The position numbers and the translations under genes are program-made. Below are positions 49,144 through 59,474 of a DNA stretch of 64,000 nucleotides, in pieces; position 1 is the first letter of the stretch, and each line of letters begins with the position of its first letter. This DNA comes from Streptococcus porcinus (GTDB lineage: Bacteria > Bacillota > Bacilli > Lactobacillales > Streptococcaceae). Location: contig NZ_LS483388.1 in NCBI RefSeq assembly GCF_900475415.1, positions 730,001 through 794,000 on the forward strand, in the 5' to 3' direction. The notes under the pieces were generated by a model. It did not search any database, had not been told where the DNA came from, and worked only from the letters and a program-made list of their open reading frames with translations.

Positions 49144-50643
49144 ATGAATAAACGTGCAAGTGGAGTCCTCATGCATATCAGCTCCTTACCAGGTCCATTT
49201 GGGATTGGTACATTTGGAAAATCTGCTTATGACTTCGTCGATTTCTTAAAAGAAACCAAGCAAACCTATTGGCAAATATTGCCTTTAACAACAACCAGTT
49301 TTGGAGATTCCCCTTACCAGTCTTTTTCAGCGGTTGCTGGGAATACCCATTTTATTGATTTCGATCTCTTGGTTGACGCTGGTTATTTAGAACAATCAGA
49401 TTTTACAGGAGTTTTCTTTGGTTCTGATCCTGAGTCAGTTGATTATGCTACTATTTTCTCGGCAAGGCGCCCTATTTTAGAAAAAGCAGTTGCAAATTTT
49501 TTAGCGTCAGCCAATGGTAAAAAAGAGTTAGAGACTTTTATACAAAATGCGAGCTGGCTATCAGACTATTCAGATTTTATGGCTATTAAGGAATATTTTA
49601 GTAATAAAGCTCTGCAAGACTGGCCTGATATGGCTATCGTCAAACGTGATCACAAAGCGTTAGCTTCTTACCAAGAGAAGTTGGCAAACCTTATAAATTA
49701 TCATAAAGTTTGTCAATATTTCTTTTTCCAACAATGGTTTGCACTGAAAGAATATGCTAATCAAAAGGGGATTCAAATTATTGGTGATATGCCCATTTAC
49801 ATATCCGCTGATAGTGTTGAAGTTTGGACAATGCCTGAATTATTTAAGGTGGATCAAGATAAAAAACCACTCTATATAGCAGGAGTTCCGGCAGATGGCT
49901 TTAGTGAAGATGGCCAGCTTTGGGGTAATCCTATTTATGACTGGAATAACCATCTCAAAACGGATTTTGCTTGGTGGATTTTCCGCATTCAAGAAAGTTG
50001 TCGAATGTATGATCTTGTTCGGATTGATCATTTTAAAGGCTTCTCTGATTTTTGGGAAATTCCTGGGGGAGACAAGACTGCTAAAAATGGCCACTGGGCT
50101 TCAGCACCAGGCTTTGAGCTATTTGAGACCGTAAAAAATGCCTTAGGAGATCTTCCAATTATTGCGGAGAACTTGGGTTACATTGACGATCGAGCGGAGA
50201 AACTGCTAGCAGCTACAGGCTTCCCAGGCATGAAAATATTAGAATTTGGGCTTTATGATGAAACAAGTCAAAGCTTTGATTTGCCTCATCATTATGATAG
50301 GAATAATATTGCCTATACTGGAACCCATGATAATGAAGTTATCAACGGCTGGTATGAAAATTTAACTGTTAAGCAAGCACGATTTGTTAATGCTTATCTT
50401 GGAAAACCTCACCAGGAGCCTATTACGAAGGCTATGTTACGTACCATTTTCGCATCGGTCTGTGATTATGCTATTCTTTGTATGCAAGATCTGTTAGATA
50501 AACCTGCTGAGAGTCGAATGAATATGCCAAATACTGTTGGTGGCAATTGGCAGTGGCGTATGCTGGCAGATGACTTAACCGATGAACATAAGGTTTACTT
50601 AACACGACTTACTGAACGTTATGGTCGAGCGAATACACACTAA
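49144..50643 (+). CDS. malQ: 4-alpha-glucanotransferase (GH77)
   Basis: ATG 49144 is preferred; 45 upstream in-frame bases overlap the promoter region. The 499-residue enzyme starts MNKRASGVLMHISSLPGPFG and contains the GH77 blocks GDMPIYISADSVEVW, RIDHFKGFSDFWEIP (nucleophile Asp) and PIIAENLGYIDD (acid/base Glu), plus YTGTHDNEVINGWY. It rearranges maltodextrin chains so that MalP can use them. It is followed 21 bases later by the phosphorylase gene. Confidence 0.95.
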   Translation: MNKRASGVLMHISSLPGPFGIGTFGKSAYDFVDFLKETKQTYWQILPLTTTSFGDSPYQSFSAVAGNTHFIDFDLLVDAGYLEQSDFTGVFFGSDPESVDYATIFSARRPILEKAVANFLASANGKKELETFIQNASWLSDYSDFMAIKEYFSNKALQDWPDMAIVKRDHKALASYQEKLANLINYHKVCQYFFFQQWFALKEYANQKGIQIIGDMPIYISADSVEVWTMPELFKVDQDKKPLYIAGVPADGFSEDGQLWGNPIYDWNNHLKTDFAWWIFRIQESCRMYDLVRIDHFKGFSDFWEIPGGDKTAKNGHWASAPGFELFETVKNALGDLPIIAENLGYIDDRAEKLLAATGFPGMKILEFGLYDETSQSFDLPHHYDRNNIAYTGTHDNEVINGWYENLTVKQARFVNAYLGKPHQEPITKAMLRTIFASVCDYAILCMQDLLDKPAESRMNMPNTVGGNWQWRMLADDLTDEHKVYLTRLTERYGRANTH

Positions 50644-50664
50644 AATTTTTGAAAAGAGGGAAAA

Positions 50665-52929
50665 ATGTCAACTTTCACAACTTATACTGAGAATCGTCTT
50701 GGAAAACCATTATCCGAAGCACAAAATGAAGAAATTTATCTGTCGTTATTAAATTATGTTAAAGAGGCTGCTGCTCATAAAGCTAAAAATGATGCAAAGC
50801 GTAAGGTCTATTATATCTCAGCAGAATTTCTTATTGGTAAATTATTATCAAACAATCTTATCAACTTGGGGATTTATAAAGAAATCAAAGAAGAATTAGC
50901 TAAGGCTGGCAAATCCATTGCTGAAGTAGAAGACGTGGAATTAGAACCATCTTTAGGAAATGGTGGTTTGGGACGTTTAGCCTCATGTTTTATTGATTCT
51001 ATCTCAAGTTTAGGAATCAATGGTGAAGGGGTTGGTCTCAATTATCATTGTGGACTCTTTAAGCAAGTTTTTAAACATAATGAACAAGAAGCAGAACCAA
51101 ACTATTGGATTGAAGACCAGTCATGGTTGGTTCCAACAACTATTTCTTATGATATTCCGTTCAAAAACTTTACATTGAAATCTCGTTTAGATCGTATTGA
51201 TGTTCTGGGATATCAGCGTGAAACGAAAAATTATCTGAACTTGTTTGATATCGAAGGTGTTGATTATGGCTTAATTAAAGATGGCATTTCATTTGATAAA
51301 ACTGAAATTGAAAAAAACTTAACTTTATTCTTGTACCCAGATGATTCTGACCGTAATGGTGAGTTACTTCGTATCTACCAACAATATTTCATGGTGTCAA
51401 ACGCAGCTCAACTCCTAATCGATGAAGCCATTGAACGTGGGTCAAACTTACATGACTTGGCAGACTATGCTTATGTTCAAATTAATGACACTCATCCGTC
51501 AATGGTTATTCCAGAATTGATTCGTTTATTGACTGAAAAACATGGGTTTGATTTCGAAGAAGCAGTATCAATTGTTAAGCAAATGGTTGGGTATACAAAC
51601 CATACTATTTTAGCAGAAGCTCTTGAAAAATGGCCATTAGACTATTTGAATGAAGTTGTTCCTCATCTAGTTGTAATTATTGAAAAATTAAATGAGTTGA
51701 TTGCGTCACAAGTTGCTGATAAATCAGTTCAAATCATTGATGATTCTGGTCGCGTTCACATGGCACATATGGATATTCATTTTGCAACGAGTGTCAATGG
51801 AGTGGCAGCACTGCATACTGAAATCTTAAAGACTAGTGAATTAAAGGCTTTCTATGACCTTTATCCTGAAAAATTCAATAATAAGACTAATGGGATAACA
51901 TTCCGTCGTTGGTTAGAATTTGCTAATCAAGATTTGGCTGATTATATTAAAGAACTCATTGGCGATGACTATCTTACAGATAGTTCAAAATTGGAAAAAC
52001 TGTTAGCCTTTGCTGATGACAAAACAGTTCATGCTAAATTAGCAGAAATCAAACATCAGAACAAATTATCGTTGAAACGTTATCTAAAAGATAATAAAGG
52101 TATCGACTTGGATGAAAATTCAATTATAGATACTCAAATTAAACGTTTCCACGAATATAAACGTCAACAAATGAATGCCCTGTATGTTATTCATAAATAT
52201 TTAGACATTAAAAAGGGTAATCTTCCAAAACGTAAGATTACAGTTATTTTTGGTGGTAAAGCAGCACCTGCCTACATCATTGCCCAAGATATCATTCATC
52301 TGATTCTTTGCCTGTCAGAATTAATTAACAATGATCCAGAGGTTAGTCCTTATCTCAATGTGCATTTGGTTGAAAATTACAATGTGACTGTAGCAGAGCA
52401 TTTAATTCCGGCAAGTGATATTTCTGAGCAAATTTCTTTAGCTTCAAAAGAAGCATCTGGAACCGGTAATATGAAATTTATGCTTAACGGTGCTTTAACT
52501 TTGGGAACGATGGATGGAGCCAATGTCGAAATTGCAGAATTAGCAGGAATGGATAATATCTATACTTTTGGTAAAGATTCCGATACGATTATTAATTTGT
52601 ACGCTGACGGCGGCTATGTTTCAAAACACTATTATGATATTCACCCAGAAATCAAGGCTGCTGTTAACTTTATTATTAGTCCACAAATGCTTGAACTAGG
52701 AAATGAGTCAAGACTTGATCGTCTCTACAAAGAACTTATTAACAAAGATTGGTTTATGACCCTGATTGACTTAGCAGAATACATTGATGTCAAAGAAAAA
52801 ATGTTGAATGATTATGAGAATCAGAACTTGTGGATGACTAAAGTTGTGAATAATATTGCTAAAGCAGGTTTCTTCTCTTCAGATAGAACAATCGAGCAAT
52901 ATAACCAAGAAATCTGGCATTCAAATTAG
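50665..52929 (+). CDS. malP: Glycogen/maltodextrin phosphorylase
   Basis: 754 residues, ATG behind AAAGAGGG. It is a GT35 phosphorylase. The active-site loops are [19 protein letters not shown] and [15 protein letters not shown], and the PLP-binding Lys lies in [16 protein letters not shown]. It releases glucose-1-phosphate from maltodextrin ends. It belongs to the malQ-malP operon under MalR. Streptococcal names include malP and glgP; the catabolic context favours malP. The AMP-site N-terminal extension is short, as in bacterial enzymes. Confidence 0.95.
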   Translation: MSTFTTYTENRLGKPLSEAQNEEIYLSLLNYVKEAAAHKAKNDAKRKVYYISAEFLIGKLLSNNLINLGIYKEIKEELAKAGKSIAEVEDVELEPSLGNGGLGRLASCFIDSISSLGINGEGVGLNYHCGLFKQVFKHNEQEAEPNYWIEDQSWLVPTTISYDIPFKNFTLKSRLDRIDVLGYQRETKNYLNLFDIEGVDYGLIKDGISFDKTEIEKNLTLFLYPDDSDRNGELLRIYQQYFMVSNAAQLLIDEAIERGSNLHDLADYAYVQINDTHPSMVIPELIRLLTEKHGFDFEEAVSIVKQMVGYTNHTILAEALEKWPLDYLNEVVPHLVVIIEKLNELIASQVADKSVQIIDDSGRVHMAHMDIHFATSVNGVAALHTEILKTSELKAFYDLYPEKFNNKTNGITFRRWLEFANQDLADYIKELIGDDYLTDSSKLEKLLAFADDKTVHAKLAEIKHQNKLSLKRYLKDNKGIDLDENSIIDTQIKRFHEYKRQQMNALYVIHKYLDIKKGNLPKRKITVIFGGKAAPAYIIAQDIIHLILCLSELINNDPEVSPYLNVHLVENYNVTVAEHLIPASDISEQISLASKEASGTGNMKFMLNGALTLGTMDGANVEIAELAGMDNIYTFGKDSDTIINLYADGGYVSKHYYDIHPEIKAAVNFIISPQMLELGNESRLDRLYKELINKDWFMTLIDLAEYIDVKEKMLNDYENQNLWMTKVVNNIAKAGFFSSDRTIEQYNQEIWHSN

Positions 52930-52939
52930 TTTTAACCTA

Positions 52940-52969
52940 AAAACCTCAGTTGCTTACAACTGAGGTTTT
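52940..52969 (+). terminator. Terminator of the malQ-malP operon
   Basis: AAAACCTCAGTTG-ctta-CAACTGAGGTTTT; 13-bp stem. Confidence 0.9.
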
Positions 52970-53009
52970 GCTTATTCTTCTTAAAAATGAGATGGTTACT
53001 AATCACCAT

Positions 53010-53315
53010 TTAAGAGATTAGAAGGCGATGAATCTTAATTTTTTGATCAGCATAATTTTCTTGTAACTCTTGAACAATCTCGCTGTATAGTTGTGTAATG
53101 GTTTGCCTTTTTTCAGGAAACTCATGGCCAATATAGTGAAATTGGCACTCAATCGTTAAGAAAAGTTCATGAAAAAGTGTGTTTACGCGATCTAATTTAT
53201 CTAACAATGGTTGGTTGCCTTTGATAAATGTTGGAATAACATTATCTTCGTCAAGCTGTGCATTAAGAACAGTGAGAGGATAGGTGCCATATTCAAGACA
53301 AAGTTCGTAGGACAT
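53010..53315 (-). CDS. Conserved streptococcal hypothetical protein
   Basis: The true start is ATG 53315, directly after GGAGGCCTT on the minus strand; the frame extends 54 bases further upstream without a ribosome site. It is a 101-residue cytosolic protein opening MSYELCLEYGTYPLTVLN, with acidic QLDEDNVIPTFIKGNQ and the helical HELFLTIECQFHYIGHEF; no membrane span or signal. I do not recognise the family. It is monocistronic and lies between the mal operon and trhO. The proline/histidine pattern does not suggest an enzyme. Confidence 0.7.
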   Translation of the reverse strand: MSYELCLEYGTYPLTVLNAQLDEDNVIPTFIKGNQPLLDKLDRVNTLFHELFLTIECQFHYIGHEFPEKRQTITQLYSEIVQELQENYADQKIKIHRLLIS

Positions 53316-53484
53316 TAAGGCCTCCTTTTTACTAGCTATTAATAATATTCCCATTCTGTCATATTTCAATTAAGGAGTCAATTATTTCGATTTTTGTGAA
53401 CTATTGAACAAGCTTATTTTTTGCGTCTCATCCTTTAGTGACGGTATAATAATGTGTAAAACTTTTGATAACATAGGAGATATC

Positions 53485-54471
53485 ATGTCAGAAAAAATTA
53501 GAGTCTTACTCTACTACAAATATGTTGCTATTGAAAATGCACAAGAATATGCCGCTGAACACTTAGCTTTTTGTAAATCGATTGGCTTAAAAGGTCGGAT
53601 CTTAATTGCTGATGAGGGAATTAACGGTACGGTTTCTGGGGACTATGAAACAACTCAGAAATATATGGATTGGGTTCATAGTGATGAACGCTTTGCCGAC
53701 TTATGGTTTAAGATGGATGAAGAAGATGAGCAAGCCTTTAAGAAAATGTTTGTTCGTTATAAAAAAGAAATTGTTCATCTTGGCTTAGAAGATAATGAGT
53801 TTGATGAAGATGTCAATCCGTTAGAATTGACTGGTGAATATTTGAATCCTAAGCAATTTAAAGAAGCCCTATTAGATGAAAACACAGTTGTGTTAGATAC
53901 ACGTAACGACTACGAATATGATTTAGGACATTTTCGTGGAGCCATTCGTCCAGATATCCGTAATTTCAGGGATTTACCGCAGTGGGTCCGAGACAATAAA
54001 GAGAAGTTTATGGAAAAACGGGTTGTTGTCTACTGTACAGGTGGTGTTCGTTGTGAAAAATTCTCTGGATGGATGGTTCGTGAAGGCTTCAAAGATGTTG
54101 GCCAATTACATGGTGGTATTGCAACCTACGGTAAAGATCCAGAAGTTCAAGGTGAGCTTTGGGATGGGGCGATGTATGTTTTTGATGAGCGTATCGCAGT
54201 GCCAATTAATCATGTAGACCCAACGGTAATTGCAAGAGATTATTTCGATGATACACCTTGTGAACGTTATGTTAATTGTGCTAATCCGTTCTGTAATAAG
54301 CAAATTTTTGCTTCAGAGGCAAATGAAGCAAAATATGTCCGTGGTTGTTCGCCAGAATGTCGAGCTCATGAACGGAATCGCTATGTAGCTGAAAATGGGC
54401 TAAGCCGTCAAGAGTGGGCTAGTCGTTTAGAAGCAATTGGTGAACATTTACCAGAGCTAGAAACAGTCTAA
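53485..54471 (+). CDS. trhO: tRNA uridine(34) hydroxylase TrhO (rhodanese-like)
   Basis: ATG 53485 follows ATAGGAGATATC; the 81 in-frame bases upstream are leader. It has 328 residues. An N-terminal domain ([18 protein letters not shown]) is followed by a rhodanese domain with the active Cys in [15 protein letters not shown] (near residue 180). A Cys-rich C-terminal region ([26 protein letters not shown]) follows. TrhO makes the 5-hydroxyuridine in tRNA position 34 by an oxygen-dependent route. The gene is monocistronic with a strong terminator. Confidence 0.93.
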   Translation: MSEKIRVLLYYKYVAIENAQEYAAEHLAFCKSIGLKGRILIADEGINGTVSGDYETTQKYMDWVHSDERFADLWFKMDEEDEQAFKKMFVRYKKEIVHLGLEDNEFDEDVNPLELTGEYLNPKQFKEALLDENTVVLDTRNDYEYDLGHFRGAIRPDIRNFRDLPQWVRDNKEKFMEKRVVVYCTGGVRCEKFSGWMVREGFKDVGQLHGGIATYGKDPEVQGELWDGAMYVFDERIAVPINHVDPTVIARDYFDDTPCERYVNCANPFCNKQIFASEANEAKYVRGCSPECRAHERNRYVAENGLSRQEWASRLEAIGEHLPELETV

Positions 54472-54472
54472 T

Positions 54473-54510
54473 AATAAAGAAGAGATTCAAATTGAATCTC
54501 TTCTTTATTT
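54473..54510 (+). terminator. Terminator of trhO
   Basis: AATAAAGAAGAGATTCAA and its complement TTGAATCTCTTCTTTATT, nearly contiguous, then TT. Confidence 0.85.
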
Positions 54511-54577
54511 ACCAAGCAATCAAAATCTATAAAATTAGTGAATGAGCTCTAAAACTGCTACTTATAATCTATGTAAG

Positions 54578-54608
54578 AAAAAATCTAAGCATTAGCTTAG
54601 ATTTTTTT
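54578..54608 (-). terminator. Terminator of the DUF3042 gene (minus strand)
   Basis: AAAAAATCTAAGC-atta-GCTTAGATTTTTTT; the A-run on the plus strand is a T-run on the minus strand, just after the DUF3042 stop. It can work both ways. Confidence 0.85.
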
Positions 54609-54611
54609 CTT

Positions 54612-54788
54612 TTAGCGAGCAACACGTCTACGTGCCGCTTTTTTACGATTTTCTTCTACGAATGCTTCTTTTTCTTCTTCAGGTTCAATAATCGTTTTTT
54701 TGACTGCAAAAACCGCACCTGCAACAGTTGCGGCAGTAGCCAAGACACCAGTTGCTAAACCTTTAACGAATTGATAATTCTTAGACAT
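54612..54788 (-). CDS. DUF3042 family small protein
   Basis: A 58-residue gene too short for ordinary prediction, with GGAG before the ATG on the minus strand. The N-terminus MSKNYQFVKGLATGVLATAA contains one hydrophobic span (LATGVLATAATVAGAVFAV), then an acidic stretch (EPEEEKEAFVEEN) and a strongly basic tail (KKAARRRVAR). This is the DUF3042 plan, common just upstream of miaA in streptococci. The function is unknown; probably a membrane-anchored small protein. Confidence 0.78.
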   Translation of the reverse strand: MSKNYQFVKGLATGVLATAATVAGAVFAVKKTIIEPEEEKEAFVEENRKKAARRRVAR

Positions 54789-54838
54789 AACTTTTCTCCG
54801 TTTCTATAAGGCGTTAATTCTGTTGAACTTAAGACTTA

Positions 54839-54847
54839 TGTTATAAT
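54839..54847 (+). promoter_or_regulatory. Extended -10 promoter of miaA
   Basis: TGTTATAAT: a TG motif one base before a perfect TATAAT. No convincing -35 at normal spacing. Confidence 0.55.
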
Positions 54848-54920
54848 ATATGTTAACGAATTTTCCTCTAAATATCAAGAAAAAGATGTTTTATGAGAGA
54901 ATAAAACTAGAAAGAAGATC

Positions 54921-55811
54921 ATGTCAAATAAAGAAAAAATTCTCGTCATTGTTGGACCAACAGCGGTCGGAAAAACAGAACTAGGCATAAGGTTAGCACA
55001 AGTGTTTAATGGTGAGATTATTTCAGGTGATAGTCAACAAGTTTATTGTCATTTGGATATTGGAACAGCAAAAGCGACTCAAGCTGAACAAGAAGCAGTT
55101 CCCCACCATCTTATTAATATTCGAGAAGTCACTGATACTTATTCTGCCTTTGACTTTGTAAATGATGCAAGAAAGGCTATTAATACGATTTTAGCAAAGG
55201 GGAAACTTCCCATTATTGTAGGAGGGACTGGGCTTTACTTACAAAGCTTACTAGAAGGATATCATCTGGGTGGAAACCTTGATCAAGAAGCTCTTTTAGA
55301 CTACCGTAAAGAGTTAGAATCTTTGGGAACAAAGGAAATCTTTGCTATGGTAGAACATAAAGGCCTAGTTATTCCTGAATTAAACCGTCGACGCGCTATC
55401 AGAGCCCTAGAATTACAGCGTTTTGGTCAGGATTTAAGCAATCAGGTTTTCCCCTACAAAACTATGATTATTGGCTTAAATGATGAGCGAGAGCTTATCT
55501 ATGATAGAATTAATCAAAGAGTTGATAGAATGTTGGCTTCAGGCCTATTAAGTGAAGCCAAATGGCTCTTTGATAATTTTCCGACTGCACAAGCAAGTAG
55601 AGCCATTGGTTATAAAGAATTATTTCCCTATTTTAGAGGTGATGAGACTTTAGAAGAAGCAAGTGCCCACTTAAAGCAGAATACTCGACGCTTTGCTAAA
55701 AGGCAGTTAACGTGGTTTCGAAATAGAATGTCTGTAGACTTTTATCCCATTTCTGCTAATGACTACCCTTTGCCTATTGAGCAGAAAGTAGCAGCTTTTT
55801 TAAAAGGTTAA
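54921..55811 (+). CDS. miaA: tRNA dimethylallyltransferase MiaA
   Basis: 296 residues. The P-loop [12 protein letters not shown] is near residue 12, followed by [17 protein letters not shown] (catalytic Asp/Thr region), [15 protein letters not shown] and [14 protein letters not shown]. It adds the dimethylallyl group to A37 of tRNAs that read UNN codons. It is followed by hflX after 85 bases with a separate extended -10. The miaA-hflX pairing is common in bacteria. Confidence 0.95.
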   Translation: MSNKEKILVIVGPTAVGKTELGIRLAQVFNGEIISGDSQQVYCHLDIGTAKATQAEQEAVPHHLINIREVTDTYSAFDFVNDARKAINTILAKGKLPIIVGGTGLYLQSLLEGYHLGGNLDQEALLDYRKELESLGTKEIFAMVEHKGLVIPELNRRRAIRALELQRFGQDLSNQVFPYKTMIIGLNDERELIYDRINQRVDRMLASGLLSEAKWLFDNFPTAQASRAIGYKELFPYFRGDETLEEASAHLKQNTRRFAKRQLTWFRNRMSVDFYPISANDYPLPIEQKVAAFLKG

Positions 55812-55858
55812 TACTCAAAAGCACTGCATTTAATTTTATAAGTAGTGAGATACTTTTA

Positions 55859-55867
55859 TGGTATAAT
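55859..55867 (+). promoter_or_regulatory. Extended -10 promoter of hflX
   Basis: TGGTATAAT 30 bases before the hflX start. It could start the hflX-rnz-recJ transcript separately from miaA. Confidence 0.6.
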
Positions 55868-55896
55868 AAAGGTTACGAAATTTGGAGGATTAGCCT

Positions 55897-57141
55897 ATGG
55901 TGATGACAGAGACGAAAGTTGAGCAAGAGAGGGTAATATTAATCGGTGTTGCCTTACAGACCACAGAAAATATTGATATGTCTATGAAAGAACTAGCTAG
56001 TCTAGCTCAAACAGCAGGTGCTAAGGTTGTTTGCTCTTATCTCCAAAAAAGAGAAAAATATGATAGTAAAACCTTTATTGGCTCTGGTAAACTTGATGAG
56101 ATTAAGCTAATGATCGATGCTGACGCCATCGACACCGTCATCGTTAACAATCGACTAACTCCCAGACAAAATGCAAATTTAGAAGCAATATTAGAGGTTA
56201 AAGTTATTGATCGTATGCAGTTAATTTTAGATATATTTGCTATGCGTGCTCGAAGTCATGAAGGCAAATTACAAGTTCACTTAGCTCAACTGAAGTACAT
56301 GTTACCTCGATTAGTAGGACAAGGGATTATGCTCAGTCGCCAAGCAGGTGGTATTGGAAGCCGTGGTCCGGGTGAAAGTCAACTAGAGTTGAATCGTCGT
56401 TCGATTAGGCATCAGATTTCTGATATTGAGAGGCAACTTGCAATTGTTGAAAAAAATCGTCAAACAATTCGTGACCGAAGGGTACAGTCTGACACTTTTA
56501 AAATAGGTTTAATTGGTTATACTAACGCTGGTAAGTCAACAATCATGAATGTCTTGACAGATGATGGTCAATATGAAGCAAATGAGCTTTTTGCGACCTT
56601 AGATGCTACGACAAAGCAAATTTACTTACAAAATCAATTCAGAGCAACTTTAACAGATACCGTTGGTTTTATTCAAGACTTACCGACAGAATTAGTAGCG
56701 GCTTTTAAATCAACCTTAGAAGAGAGTCGCTATGTTGATTTACTTTTGCACGTTGTTGATGCCAGTGACCCAAATCATTCTGAACAAGAAAAAGTGGTTT
56801 TAGATATTTTGAAAGATTTAGAGATGCTTGATATTCCTCGTCTTGTTATCTACAATAAAATGGATCAGGCAGATCATCTAACGGCAACAGCTTTTCCAAA
56901 TGTAAGACTATCAGCTAAGGATCCTGAAAGTAGATCTTTGTTAAGACGGATTATTAGTCAGCAGATTCGAGAGTTATATCAACCTTTTTCAGTTAAAGTG
57001 CATCAGGAAAAAGCTTATAAATTGTACGATTTAAATAAAGTTGCCTTGTTGGACTCTTATCATTTTGAAGAGGAAGTTGAAGAAATTTCAGGTTATATTA
57101 ACCCTAAACATAAATGGAGATTAGAAGAATTTTATGATTGA
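55897..57141 (+). CDS. hflX: HflX GTPase, ribosome-splitting factor
   Basis: 414 residues, ATG 55897 after TTGGAGG (a second ATG lies six bases on). The N-terminal HflX domain includes KTFIGSGKLDEI and VNNRLTPRQNANLE, then a coiled segment with GGIGSRGPGESQLE. The GTPase domain has G1 GYTNAGKSTIMN, G3 DTVGFIQDLP and G4 YNKMD. It rescues stalled or heat-inactivated 70S ribosomes. It overlaps the next gene by eight bases. Confidence 0.93.
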   Translation: MVMTETKVEQERVILIGVALQTTENIDMSMKELASLAQTAGAKVVCSYLQKREKYDSKTFIGSGKLDEIKLMIDADAIDTVIVNNRLTPRQNANLEAILEVKVIDRMQLILDIFAMRARSHEGKLQVHLAQLKYMLPRLVGQGIMLSRQAGGIGSRGPGESQLELNRRSIRHQISDIERQLAIVEKNRQTIRDRRVQSDTFKIGLIGYTNAGKSTIMNVLTDDGQYEANELFATLDATTKQIYLQNQFRATLTDTVGFIQDLPTELVAAFKSTLEESRYVDLLLHVVDASDPNHSEQEKVVLDILKDLEMLDIPRLVIYNKMDQADHLTATAFPNVRLSAKDPESRSLLRRIISQQIRELYQPFSVKVHQEKAYKLYDLNKVALLDSYHFEEEVEEISGYINPKHKWRLEEFYD

Positions 57142-57775
57142 TTATGTTGCACTTGCGATAAAAATGGGTGGTTTTACACAGCTTGATAAAGGTTACTTAG
57201 AGATAATTTTGAAGCATTTAAGCCATGATCAAAAATTAAAAGTTATTACGCCACCACCAAGTGTCATTAATGCCTATTTTGCAGAAATTTATCAAAAACA
57301 GTCCCCAAAAGCAGCAACTGATTACTTTTTTGAACTCAGTAAGGCTTTTGAGCTTTTTCAAAAGCAACCAAGCTTTCTGGAAAAAAAACCATTTATACGC
57401 TTAAATCTCTCAGGACGTTCCTTTGGTTTGGCTTTTGAAAATGCTAAAGAAGTGGCACTCGTTTTTTCAGAAGGTGTCCAAGTGGTATCTGATGACCTCT
57501 TATTTGAGCTTGCTCAGATTTTCCCTCATTATGTGGTTTTTCTTGAAGATGGTTTGATTAAAATGCAAACAAGGCCATTTTCATTTGAAAATGCAAAGGA
57601 GATTGTTTTAGAAGATGCCCTCCTAACTAAGGGAGTTCAATCTGGTCAGATTATTCTTTTATCAGGCTATAATGCTCAAGAAGTCGTCGCTCTTAGCCAA
57701 CAATATCAGGGAAACAAATATTATGCATTCCAACAAAAAGAATGCCAAATTTATATCAATCAAGAGAAAGAATAG
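57134..57775 (+). CDS. Conserved streptococcal protein of unknown function between hflX and rnz
   Basis: 213 residues, start overlapping hflX. The sequence opens [20 protein letters not shown] and contains [37 protein letters not shown] and [15 protein letters not shown]. There is no membrane span or enzyme motif I recognise. Homologues sit at this spot in many streptococcal genomes and have sometimes been labelled cystathionine beta-lyase, but no PLP-lyase motif is visible and I would not use that name. It is probably cotranscribed with hflX, rnz, the SDR and recJ. Confidence 0.75.
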   Translation: MIDYVALAIKMGGFTQLDKGYLEIILKHLSHDQKLKVITPPPSVINAYFAEIYQKQSPKAATDYFFELSKAFELFQKQPSFLEKKPFIRLNLSGRSFGLAFENAKEVALVFSEGVQVVSDDLLFELAQIFPHYVVFLEDGLIKMQTRPFSFENAKEIVLEDALLTKGVQSGQIILLSGYNAQEVVALSQQYQGNKYYAFQQKECQIYINQEKE

Positions 57776-57780
57776 GATGT

Positions 57781-58713
57781 ATGGAATTACAATTTTTAGG
57801 AACTGGTGCTGGTCAGCCAGCCAAACAGCGGAATGTTTCGAGCCTTGTCTTGAAGCTTCTTGATGAAATTAACGAAATTTGGATGTTTGATTGTGGTGAA
57901 GGAACACAAAGACAGATCCTTGAAACAACAATCAAACCCAGAAAAATTGAAAAAATATTTATCACTCACTTGCATGGAGACCATATCTTTGGTTTACCAG
58001 GTTTTCTTTCTAGTCGAGCTTTTCAAGCTAGTGAAGAACAAACAGATGTTGATATTTTTGGTCCGCTAGGGATTAAATCCTTTGTTCAAAACAGCCTATC
58101 AGTATCAGGCTCCCGTCTTCCTTATAAGATTCATTACCATGAAATGACTGAGGATAATTTAGGGAAAATTCTTGAAACAGACAAATTTACAGTTTACGCA
58201 GAACGTTTGGCTCATACTATTTTTTGCCTAGGTTATCGTGTTGTTCAAAAAGACTTAGAAGGCACACTTGATGCTGAGGCCTTAAAAGAAGCAGGAGTTC
58301 CTTTTGGTCCTCTATTTGGGAAAATCAAAAACGGCCAAGACGTGGTCTTAGAAGATGGTCGCCTGATTCAGGCACAAGACTTCATTTCTGCCCCTAAAAA
58401 AGGGAAGATTATTACTATACTTGGAGACACGCGTAAATCGTTAGCTAGCCAGAGATTAGCAAAAGATGCAGACGTTCTAGTTCATGAAGCGACTTACGGA
58501 AAAGGAGATGACAAGATTGCGCGCAATCATGGTCATTCAACGAACCTACAAGCGGCCCAAATTGCAAAAGATGCAGGTGTGAAGCGCTTGCTCTTGAATC
58601 ATGTTTCAGCTCGGTTTTTGGGGCGCGATTGTCGTCAAATGGAGAAAGATGCAGCAGCCATTTTTGCTAATGTCAAAATAGTTAAAGATTTAGAGGAAAT
58701 TAGGATTCAATGA
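57781..58713 (+). CDS. rnz: Ribonuclease Z
   Basis: ATG 57781, not the ATG 39 bases upstream that lies within the preceding gene, gives 310 residues opening [18 protein letters not shown]. The metallo-beta-lactamase motif is [14 protein letters not shown] (near residue 60). The third and fourth metal blocks are near ILGDTRKS and HEATYG, and [22 protein letters not shown] follow. It cuts the 3' trailer from tRNA precursors. It overlaps the next gene by four bases. Confidence 0.94.
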   Translation: MELQFLGTGAGQPAKQRNVSSLVLKLLDEINEIWMFDCGEGTQRQILETTIKPRKIEKIFITHLHGDHIFGLPGFLSSRAFQASEEQTDVDIFGPLGIKSFVQNSLSVSGSRLPYKIHYHEMTEDNLGKILETDKFTVYAERLAHTIFCLGYRVVQKDLEGTLDAEALKEAGVPFGPLFGKIKNGQDVVLEDGRLIQAQDFISAPKKGKIITILGDTRKSLASQRLAKDADVLVHEATYGKGDDKIARNHGHSTNLQAAQIAKDAGVKRLLLNHVSARFLGRDCRQMEKDAAAIFANVKIVKDLEEIRIQ

Positions 58714-59474
58714 CAAAAAGAGTGATTCTTATAACGGGGGCTTCAGGAGGTTTGGCCCAGGCTATCATAAAGGAGCTACCAAAGACAGATTTGTTACTCC
58801 TACTGGGTCGCAATAAAGATAAATTAGAAAGCCTATACAAAGAGTACCCCAACAAAAAGTGTTTTCAAATTGATATTAGTGATGCGCAAGCTATCAACAA
58901 CTTGCTCTTGGATATCTACCAAGAATTTCCAACTATTGATGTAGTGATTAATAATGCTGGTTTTGGTTCTTTTAAGTCCTTTGACCAATACACACATCAA
59001 GAAATTGAAGAGATGTTTAGAATTAATACCCTAGCTTCCATTGATTTCGCACGTTTAATAGGTGTTAAAATGGCAGAGCAGAATTATGGTCATATTGTTA
59101 ATATTGTCTCTATGGCTGGCTTAGTGGCAACCAGTAAATCAAGTGTTTATGCAGCAACAAAGTTTGCGATGATTGGCTACTCAAATGCCCTGCGATTAGA
59201 ATTAGCTGAAAAAAATGTGTATGTCACAACGATTAACCCAGGACCGATTAAAACAGGTTTCTTTGACCAAGCGGACCCCTCAGGCCAATATTTGAAGAGT
59301 ATCAATAACTTTGCATTGGAGCCAGATAGTGTGGCTAAGAAAACGGTAGCCATACTTGGTAAAAACAAGCGAGAGCTTAACTTACCTTGGACACTGGCAG
59401 TCACACGTCTGTTTTATAGCTTATTCCCAAGGTTGTCAGATTATCTTGCAAGAAAGGTTTTTAACTATAAATGA
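58710..59474 (+). CDS. Short-chain dehydrogenase/reductase (SDR)
   Basis: 254 residues. Cofactor loop [10 protein letters not shown] (near residue 9), NNAGFGS, catalytic Ser in [10 protein letters not shown] and Tyr-Lys in [10 protein letters not shown] are all in place. It is a classical SDR of the DltE/YqjQ-like group; the substrate is unknown. The start and stop overlap rnz and recJ by four bases each, so it is translated from a polycistronic message. Confidence 0.9.
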   Translation: MTKRVILITGASGGLAQAIIKELPKTDLLLLLGRNKDKLESLYKEYPNKKCFQIDISDAQAINNLLLDIYQEFPTIDVVINNAGFGSFKSFDQYTHQEIEEMFRINTLASIDFARLIGVKMAEQNYGHIVNIVSMAGLVATSKSSVYAATKFAMIGYSNALRLELAEKNVYVTTINPGPIKTGFFDQADPSGQYLKSINNFALEPDSVAKKTVAILGKNKRELNLPWTLAVTRLFYSLFPRLSDYLARKVFNYK

